The translations under genes and the position numbers were made by a program. A stretch of 64,000 nucleotides of DNA from Streptomyces sp. NRRL B-1347 (lineage in GTDB: Bacteria > Actinomycetota > Actinomycetes > Streptomycetales > Streptomycetaceae), in contig NZ_JOJM01000017.1 of the NCBI RefSeq assembly GCF_000720325.1, positions 105,225 through 169,224 on the forward strand, in the 5' to 3' direction. This document shows, piece after piece, positions 59,248 to 64,000 of the stretch. Each line of letters opens with the position of its first letter. Positions within the stretch are counted from its first letter, which is position 1. The notes beneath the pieces were generated by a model that saw only the letters and a program-made list of their open reading frames with translations, was not told the DNA's origin and made no database searches.

Positions 59248-60324
59248 TCACAGTCGCAGCGAGGCTGCGACCGGCAGGTGGTCGCTGCCCGTGCGCGGCA
59301 GGGTCCAGGACGAGGCGGCCGTGACGCCCTTCACGAGGATCTGGTCGATCCGGGCCACCGGGAACGACGCGGGCCAGGTGAAGCCGAAGCCCGCGCCCGC
59401 CTCCTCCTGTGCCGAACTCAGCAGCGAGGTCACGGGCCGCAGCGCCCGGTCCCCCGTGGTGCCGTTGAGGTCCCCCACGACGACGACCCGCGGCAGCCGC
59501 TCGGCCCGGACGGCCTCGGCGAGGCGCGCGGCGGCCTCGTCGCGGCGCTCCGTCGCGAACCCCGTCCCCGGGCGCACCCGCACCGAGGCCAGATGGACGC
59601 CGTACACGGCGACGGGCCCCTTGGGCGTGACGACCGTGGCCCGCAGCGCCCGCGTCCACGGCATGATCGCCACCGGCCGCACGTCGCGCAGCGGGTGCTT
59701 GCTCCACAGGCCGACCGTGCCCTGCACCGAGTGGTACGGATACGAGCCGTCCAGGGCGCGGGCGTACACCGGCGCGGTGCGCGCGGACAGTTCCTCCAGG
59801 GCGAGCAGCCCGGCGCCGGACGCGGCGAGGTCGCGGGCGGTGCGGGCCGGGTCCGGGTTCGCCTCGCCGACGTTGTGGCTCACCACGGTGAGGTCCCCGC
59901 CGCCGGACCGCTTGTCGACGAGGAGCCCGCCGAACAGGGAGCACCAGACGACGGCCGGCACCAGGACGGCGACCCCGGCGGCCGCGGACCTGCGCACCGC
60001 CGCGAGCACGAGCAGCACGGGCACGCCCGCGCCGAGCCACGGCAGGAACGTCTCCAGGAGGCTGCCGACGCGCCCGGCTCCGTTCGGTACGAGGCCGTGC
60101 GCGGCCAGGAGCAGGGCGAGGAGCAGGGCGGCGACGACGAGCACCCGGCCGCGCCGCCACCTGCCGTGGACCGCGCGGGAGGGACGCCCGGCGGCCCCCG
60201 GCTCGCGGGGAGCGGTCTCCGCATCCGGCTCGCGGGTCACGGACCCCGTCGGGGCCCCCGTCCCCGCCCCCGTCCCCGTCTCCGTCTCCGCCTCTGTCTC
60301 CGTCTTCGGATCGAGCAGGCTCAT
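59248..60324 (-). CDS. Membrane-anchored endonuclease/exonuclease/phosphatase (EEP) family protein
   Basis: A 358-residue protein. The N-terminal region (to about residue 55) is cytoplasmic and rich in Glu/Thr/Pro, encoded by repeated GTCTCC/GTCCCC-like codons. Three transmembrane segments (about 58-135) follow, then an extracytoplasmic EEP domain: DLTVVSHNVGEANPD, LEELSARTAP, AVYGVHLASVRVRPG, VVVGDLNGTTGD and the C-terminal GSDHLPVAASL, containing the metal and catalytic Asp/His residues. Membrane EEP proteins are candidate phosphodiesterases for lipids or wall polymers. It starts by ATGA overlap with the DD-carboxypeptidase gene and leads into the two-component genes, so it is part of an envelope operon. 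Confidence 0.88.
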   Translation of the reverse strand: MSLLDPKTETEAETETGTGAGTGAPTGSVTREPDAETAPREPGAAGRPSRAVHGRWRRGRVLVVAALLLALLLAAHGLVPNGAGRVGSLLETFLPWLGAGVPVLLVLAAVRRSAAAGVAVLVPAVVWCSLFGGLLVDKRSGGGDLTVVSHNVGEANPDPARTARDLAASGAGLLALEELSARTAPVYARALDGSYPYHSVQGTVGLWSKHPLRDVRPVAIMPWTRALRATVVTPKGPVAVYGVHLASVRVRPGTGFATERRDEAAARLAEAVRAERLPRVVVVGDLNGTTGDRALRPVTSLLSSAQEEAGAGFGFTWPASFPVARIDQILVKGVTAASSWTLPRTGSDHLPVAASLRL

Positions 60325-61331
60325 GATCCGGCCCGCCCGTCACCACGGAGGGCGGCGGGAAGGTCCCGCTGTACGGCGTCGACGAGGCGTCCGCTGCTCT
60401 CCAGGGCGGCCTGGAGGCCCTCGGCGGGCGACGTGCCCGCGCGCTGGCCCAGGACGACGCCGAGGACGAGGTGGCGCGAGCCGCCAGAGCCCGCTTCGGC
60501 GGCCCACAGCAGATTGCCGCCCGCGGGCGTGCTGGATCCGGTCTTGAGGCCGATCACACCGGGCCGGTCGAGCAGCCGGTTGGTGTTGGCGACCGTGCCG
60601 GACCCGCCGGGCACGGTCGTCTCGCGCAGGGCGACCACGGACCGCAGCACGGGCTCCTTCATGGCCCGGTGGGCGAGCTTGAGCTGGTCGTCGGCGGTGC
60701 TGCGGGTGCTGGCCTCACGGCCGCTGGCGCCGGTGTACGTGGTCCGGTCCATGCCCAGTTCCGCGGCGGTCCGGTTCATCTTCGCGACGAACGCCTTCTG
60801 GCTGCCCGCGTCCCAACGGGCAAGGAGCCGGGCGACGTTGTTCCCGGAAGGCAGCAACAGCAGCTCCAGCAGCTTGCGCTGGCTGAGGCGCTGCCCTTCG
60901 CGGACCGGGGCGGTGGACTCGCTGAGCGAGTGGGCCTCGCGCGCGGCGGCCGCGTCGACGGTGATCGTGGGCCCTTCCCGTCCCTCCTTCAGGGGATGTT
61001 CCTTCAGGATCACGTACGCGGTCATGACCTTGGTGACGCTCGCGATCGGCACGGGTTCCCGGCCGCCCTTCCTGCCGAGGCTGCCGACGCCCTCGACGTC
61101 GATCCCGGCCTGCCCCTCCCGGGGCCAGGGCAGATCGAGGCGCCCGGCGGCCTCCGCGACCGCCACGGAGCCGTCGCGCGGGTCCCCCGAGCCGGGGCGG
61201 TCGCCTCCGGTGAGCCCCCACCAGCCGCCGACGGCCCCCGCCGCGACCACGACGGCCGACGCGCACACGGCCCCGCGCCGGGGCCGCCACGTCCACCCCG
61301 CCCCACCGATACGTATCCGACGACCCGCCAC
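60321..61331 (-). CDS. D-alanyl-D-alanine carboxypeptidase (S11 family, PBP5-like)
   Basis: A 336-residue penicillin-binding protein, first gene of a four-gene operon. It has a basic N terminus, a membrane segment (about residues 20-45) and a catalytic domain with SVTK (serine nucleophile in IASVTKVMTA), SGN in LLPSGNNVA and KTG in VIGLKTGSSTPAGG. It removes the terminal D-Ala of the peptidoglycan stem peptide. GTG 61331 is preferred because GAGAGGTGG lies six bases upstream; the longer frame starts with unlikely sequence. Its stop overlaps the EEP gene start. Co-transcription with a two-component system suggests a response to wall stress. Confidence 0.92.
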   Translation of the reverse strand: MAGRRIRIGGAGWTWRPRRGAVCASAVVVAAGAVGGWWGLTGGDRPGSGDPRDGSVAVAEAAGRLDLPWPREGQAGIDVEGVGSLGRKGGREPVPIASVTKVMTAYVILKEHPLKEGREGPTITVDAAAAREAHSLSESTAPVREGQRLSQRKLLELLLLPSGNNVARLLARWDAGSQKAFVAKMNRTAAELGMDRTTYTGASGREASTRSTADDQLKLAHRAMKEPVLRSVVALRETTVPGGSGTVANTNRLLDRPGVIGLKTGSSTPAGGNLLWAAEAGSGGSRHLVLGVVLGQRAGTSPAEGLQAALESSGRLVDAVQRDLPAALRGDGRAGS

Positions 61332-61495
61332 CGACGACCACCTCTCACAGCCGGACGCACACGGAACCCGTGTGCGCCCCACAGCCTGTGAGGCCCGCGC
61401 GTCCACCCGGTCAGGGCCGTGTGTCCGCGGCCGCGCGGACCTGTGTCATTCAGGTATCGGCCCCCGCGGCGGCGCCCGATGGGGCCGGACAACGT

Positions 61496-61529
61496 CGAAG
61501 GGCCCCGCTGCAAGCAGCGGGGCCCTTCG
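61496..61529 (-). terminator. Hairpin terminator after tRNA-Ser(GGA)
   Basis: A perfect 16-bp stem (61496-61511 with 61514-61529) with a two-base gap, 24 bases beyond the tRNA 3' end. It lies about 165 bases upstream of the DD-carboxypeptidase gene. Confidence 0.9.
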
Positions 61530-61553
61530 ACATCGTGCCCGGTGAGGCACTGG

Positions 61554-61638
61554 CGGAGGATACGAGATTCGAACTCGTGAGGGGTTGCCCCCAACACGCT
61601 TTCCAAGCGTGCGCCCTAGGCCTCTAGGCGAATCCTCC
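61554..61638 (-). tRNA. tRNA-Ser(GGA)
   Basis: On the minus strand: acceptor GGAGGAT/ATCCTCC, anticodon GGA in CTTGGAAAGC, long variable arm with GGGGGCAACCCCC, T loop GTTCGAAT and discriminator G at 61554. CCA is not encoded by this gene. Confidence 0.95.
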
Positions 61639-61708
61639 GCCGCAAACAATACAAGACGTTGAGGAGTGCTCGCGAACTCGTTCCCGGGGGTGGGGATCGG
61701 CTACTGTG

Positions 61709-61804
61709 GGGGCCAGCCCCTCACGTGGCGCTATCTGACTGAACTCCCCCAGGGCCGGAAGGCAGCAAGGGTAGGTCGGCTCTGGCGGGTGCGTGAGGGG
61801 CGCT
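61709..61804 (+). ncRNA. ffs: Signal recognition particle RNA (4.5S-type, ffs)
   Basis: The sequence contains the universally conserved Ffh-binding loop CAGGGCCGGAAGGCAGCAAGG (61750-61770). The outer stem pairs CCCCTCAC (61717-61724) with GTGAGGGG (61793-61800), with symmetric internal loops between. A -10-like TACTGT lies at 61702-61707. Length about 95 bases, the small bacterial SRP RNA. It lies between tRNA-Ser(GGA) and dnaX, as in other Streptomyces. Confidence 0.93.
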
Positions 61805-61873
61805 TTGCGTTCCGCGACCCTTGGTGCGGCTGGGCGGTCCGTGTTGTCAGTGGGCGCCATTAACCTCGTATGC

Positions 61874-64000
61874 GTGTCGTCTCTCGCGCTGTACCGCCGC
61901 TATCGCCCGGAGTCGTTCGCCGAGGTCATCGGGCAGGAGCATGTAACCGACCCGCTGCAGCAGGCGCTGCGGAACAACCGGGTCAATCACGCGTACCTGT
62001 TCAGCGGCCCGCGCGGCTGCGGCAAGACGACGAGCGCGCGCATCCTCGCCCGCTGTCTGAACTGTGAGCAAGGTCCCACCCCGACCCCCTGCGGCGAGTG
62101 CCAGTCCTGCCGCGACCTGGCGCGCAACGGCCCGGGATCGATCGACGTCATCGAGATCGACGCCGCCTCGCACGGTGGCGTGGACGACGCGCGCGACCTG
62201 CGCGAGAAGGCCTTCTTCGGGCCCGCGAGCAGCCGGTACAAGATCTACATCATCGACGAGGCCCACATGGTCACGTCGGCGGGGTTCAACGCCCTCCTGA
62301 AGGTCGTCGAGGAGCCCCCGGAGCATCTGAAGTTCATCTTCGCCACGACCGAGCCCGAGAAGGTCATCGGCACCATCCGGTCCCGCACCCACCACTACCC
62401 GTTCCGGCTCGTGCCCCCCGGCACCCTGCGGGACTACCTCTCCGAGGTGTGCGGCCGCGAGGACATCCCCGTGGCGGACGGAGTGCTGCCCCTCGTCGTG
62501 CGCGCGGGCGCCGGGTCCGTGCGTGACTCCATGTCCGTGATGGACCAGCTCCTCGCCGGCGCCCGCGAGGACGGTGTGACGTACGCCATGGCGACCGGCC
62601 TCCTCGGGTACACGGACGGGTCGCTCCTCGACTCCGTGGTCGAGGCGTTCGCCTCGGGGGACGGCGGGGCCGCCTTCGAGGTCGTCGACCGCGTCATCGA
62701 GGGCGGGAACGACCCCCGGCGGTTCGTCGCCGACCTCCTGGAGCGGTTGCGCGACCTCGTGATCCTCGCCGCCGTTCCCGACGCCGCGGAGAAGGGCCTC
62801 ATCGACGCCCCCGCCGACGTGATCGAGCGCATGCAGGCGCAGGCCGGCGTGTTCGGCGCCGCCGAGCTCAGCCGCGCCGCCGACCTCGTCAACCAGGGGC
62901 TCACGGAGATGCGCGGCGCCACCTCGCCGCGGCTCCAGCTGGAGCTGATCTGCGCCCGTGTGCTGCTCCCCGCCGCGTACGACGACGAGCGGGCCGTCAT
63001 GGCCCGCCTCGACCGCCTGGAGCGCGGCGGACACTTCATGGCGCAGGGCCCCGCCTCCGCGCCCCCCATGGGGTACGTCCCCGGGCCCGAGGCCCACGCG
63101 GGCGTGCAGCAGCCCGGCGTCGCCGTGCCGCCGCCCGGGCCGGTCGGCCCGCCCATCCCGCCCGGCGGCGGCCCGGCCGCCGCGCGTGCCGCGGTGCGGG
63201 GGGCTCCGGCGGGGGATGCCGCACCCGCCGATGCCGCGCCGGGGGCCACGGCGCCTCAGCCGCCGCCTTCGCAGGCAGCGGCGCCCGCGCCCGCACCGCA
63301 GGCCGCGCCGCCCGTCGCCCCGAACCCGCAGGTGCCCCAGGCCCCGGAGCCCGCCCCCGCCTCCGTCGAGAACCGGCCCGGCAGCTGGCCCACCGCCTCC
63401 GCGCCGGGCAGCGGCGCCCCCGCCGCGCCCCGGCCCGGCGGCTGGCCCACGGCCGCCGCAGCGGGCGGCGGTGCCCCCGCCTCTGCGCCCGCCTCCGCAC
63501 CCGCGCCGAGCACGCCGTCCGCGCAGCCCGCTCCGCCCGCGACCCCGCAGGCCCCGGCCGCCCCGGCCCCCGCCCCGCAGGCCGCCGCGCCCGCGCCCAC
63601 CGGCGGCCTCGACCCCCGCGCCCTCTGGCCGAACATCCTGGAGGCCGTCAAGAACCGCCGCCGCTTCACCTGGATCCTGCTCAGCCAGAACGCCCAGGTG
63701 GCGGGCTTCGACGGCACCACCCTCCAGCTCGGCTTCGTCAACGCCGGAGCCCGGGACAACTTCGCGAGCAGCGGCAGCGAAGAGGTCCTGCGCCAGGCGC
63801 TTTCCGAGCAGTTCGGCGTGCAGTGGAAGGTCGAGGCGATCGTCGACCCGTCCGGCGGCAGCGCGCCGCCGCCCGCCGCGAGCGGCTTCGGCGGCGGCCA
63901 GAGCGGTGGCTTCGGCGGCGGCCAGGCCGGTGGCTTCGGCGGCGGCCAGGCCGGTGGCTTCGGCGGCGCCCAGACCGCCCGCCCGGCCGCCCCGCCGCCC
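61874..64000 (+). CDS. dnaX: DNA polymerase III subunits gamma/tau (5' part, runs off the right edge)
   Basis: The visible 709 residues encode the clamp-loader ATPase. Domain I has Walker A GPRGCGKTTSAR (about residue 45), a four-Cys zinc module (CLNCEQG, PCGECQSC), Walker B IYIIDEAHM and the SRC Arg finger region TIRSRTHH; domains II-III follow to about residue 370. After that comes a Pro/Ala/Gly-rich linker (380-570), a tau-like domain (GLDPRALWPNILEAVKNRRRFTW) and a Gly/Phe-rich tail. The start GTG 61874 has TAACCT seven bases upstream, suggesting a leaderless transcript. ATG 61870 belongs to another frame. No slippery A6 frameshift signal is visible. The stop is beyond the window. Confidence 0.95.
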   Translation, partial: MSSLALYRRYRPESFAEVIGQEHVTDPLQQALRNNRVNHAYLFSGPRGCGKTTSARILARCLNCEQGPTPTPCGECQSCRDLARNGPGSIDVIEIDAASHGGVDDARDLREKAFFGPASSRYKIYIIDEAHMVTSAGFNALLKVVEEPPEHLKFIFATTEPEKVIGTIRSRTHHYPFRLVPPGTLRDYLSEVCGREDIPVADGVLPLVVRAGAGSVRDSMSVMDQLLAGAREDGVTYAMATGLLGYTDGSLLDSVVEAFASGDGGAAFEVVDRVIEGGNDPRRFVADLLERLRDLVILAAVPDAAEKGLIDAPADVIERMQAQAGVFGAAELSRAADLVNQGLTEMRGATSPRLQLELICARVLLPAAYDDERAVMARLDRLERGGHFMAQGPASAPPMGYVPGPEAHAGVQQPGVAVPPPGPVGPPIPPGGGPAAARAAVRGAPAGDAAPADAAPGATAPQPPPSQAAAPAPAPQAAPPVAPNPQVPQAPEPAPASVENRPGSWPTASAPGSGAPAAPRPGGWPTAAAAGGGAPASAPASAPAPSTPSAQPAPPATPQAPAAPAPAPQAAAPAPTGGLDPRALWPNILEAVKNRRRFTWILLSQNAQVAGFDGTTLQLGFVNAGARDNFASSGSEEVLRQALSEQFGVQWKVEAIVDPSGGSAPPPAASGFGGGQSGGFGGGQAGGFGGGQAGGFGGAQTARPAAPPP

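Noticed and set aside
61870..62067. ATG 61870 as the dnaX start
   Set aside because: It opens a different reading frame that ends after 65 codons; the conserved SSLALYRRYRPE sequence begins at GTG 61874.
61874..64000. Programmed frameshift in dnaX producing a short gamma form
   Set aside because: No A-rich slippery heptamer or following hairpin is visible in the section present, and actinobacterial genes are not known to use it.

Overview
The window is a high-GC actinobacterial chromosome segment. Third codon positions are almost always G or C, GTG starts are common, many starts look leaderless, and several gene families are typical of the genus, so it is almost certainly Streptomyces. It reads as conserved core chromosome: five tRNAs, the SRP RNA, dnaX, upp, tadA and the SigB-type sigma pair I recognise as sigF/sigN. 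No insertion sequence, prophage or CRISPR array is visible. Most apparent long frames on the opposite strand of a gene are GC-driven shadows and are left out.

Layout, left to right. 1-10.7 kb: an aldo/keto reductase remnant, a MocR-type regulator divergent from an AhpD-like protein, an Xaa-Pro aminopeptidase, a GAF-SpoIIE phosphatase that lacks one metal ligand, a degenerate prim-pol protein, a small secreted protein, a SEC-C protein, an anti-sigma-type ATPase and a glycerophosphodiesterase. 10.7-15.7 kb: an HtrA-like membrane protease behind an array of phased decamers, tRNA-Ser(UGA), a second prim-pol protein and a small secreted Asn/Gln-rich protein. 15.8-22.4 kb: a translationally coupled hydratase/hydratase/lipid-transfer thiolase operon resembling the actinobacterial steroid side-chain retro-aldolase module, a secreted DUF1906 protein, a SigE-family sigma factor and an acyl-CoA ligase behind a TetR-type operator. 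22.5-28.1 kb: a very large PAS protein whose C-terminal receiver domain is cut off, a subtilisin inhibitor and two tRNAs.

28.1-39.7 kb: a TetR/SDR pair with matching operators, a DUF2797 protein, a monooxygenase-like protein coupled to an amidohydrolase, an orphan response regulator, an MFS exporter with a TetR regulator and a three-half-site operator, and a MarR/MFS/YceI operon in which both exporter and YceI protein carry carboxypeptidase-regulatory-like domains. 39.8-47.7 kb: small membrane and lipoproteins, sigN-like and sigF-like genes, a two-gene operon with a 59-residue membrane protein, tRNA-Ser(CGA), tadA and its partner gene, upp, a LytR_C protein and a ParB-like small protein.

47.8-57.2 kb: a HerA-like ATPase, an HhH glycosylase, an ABC-F ATPase preceded by a leaderless seven-codon leader peptide and a hairpin, a LysR/EamA pair, a solitary sensor-domain protein and a family 2B encapsulin (EshA-like) with no adjacent recognised cargo gene. 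57.2-64 kb: a four-gene envelope operon (DD-carboxypeptidase, membrane EEP-family protein, response regulator, histidine kinase), tRNA-Ser(GGA), ffs and the 5' part of dnaX.

The most promising items for follow-up are the cargo-less encapsulin, the ABC-F attenuator, the MFS and YceI proteins with shared carboxypeptidase-like domains, the envelope operon, and the operator and repeat arrays whose regulators are unknown. Functions rest on motif recognition by eye; no search or folding program was run.
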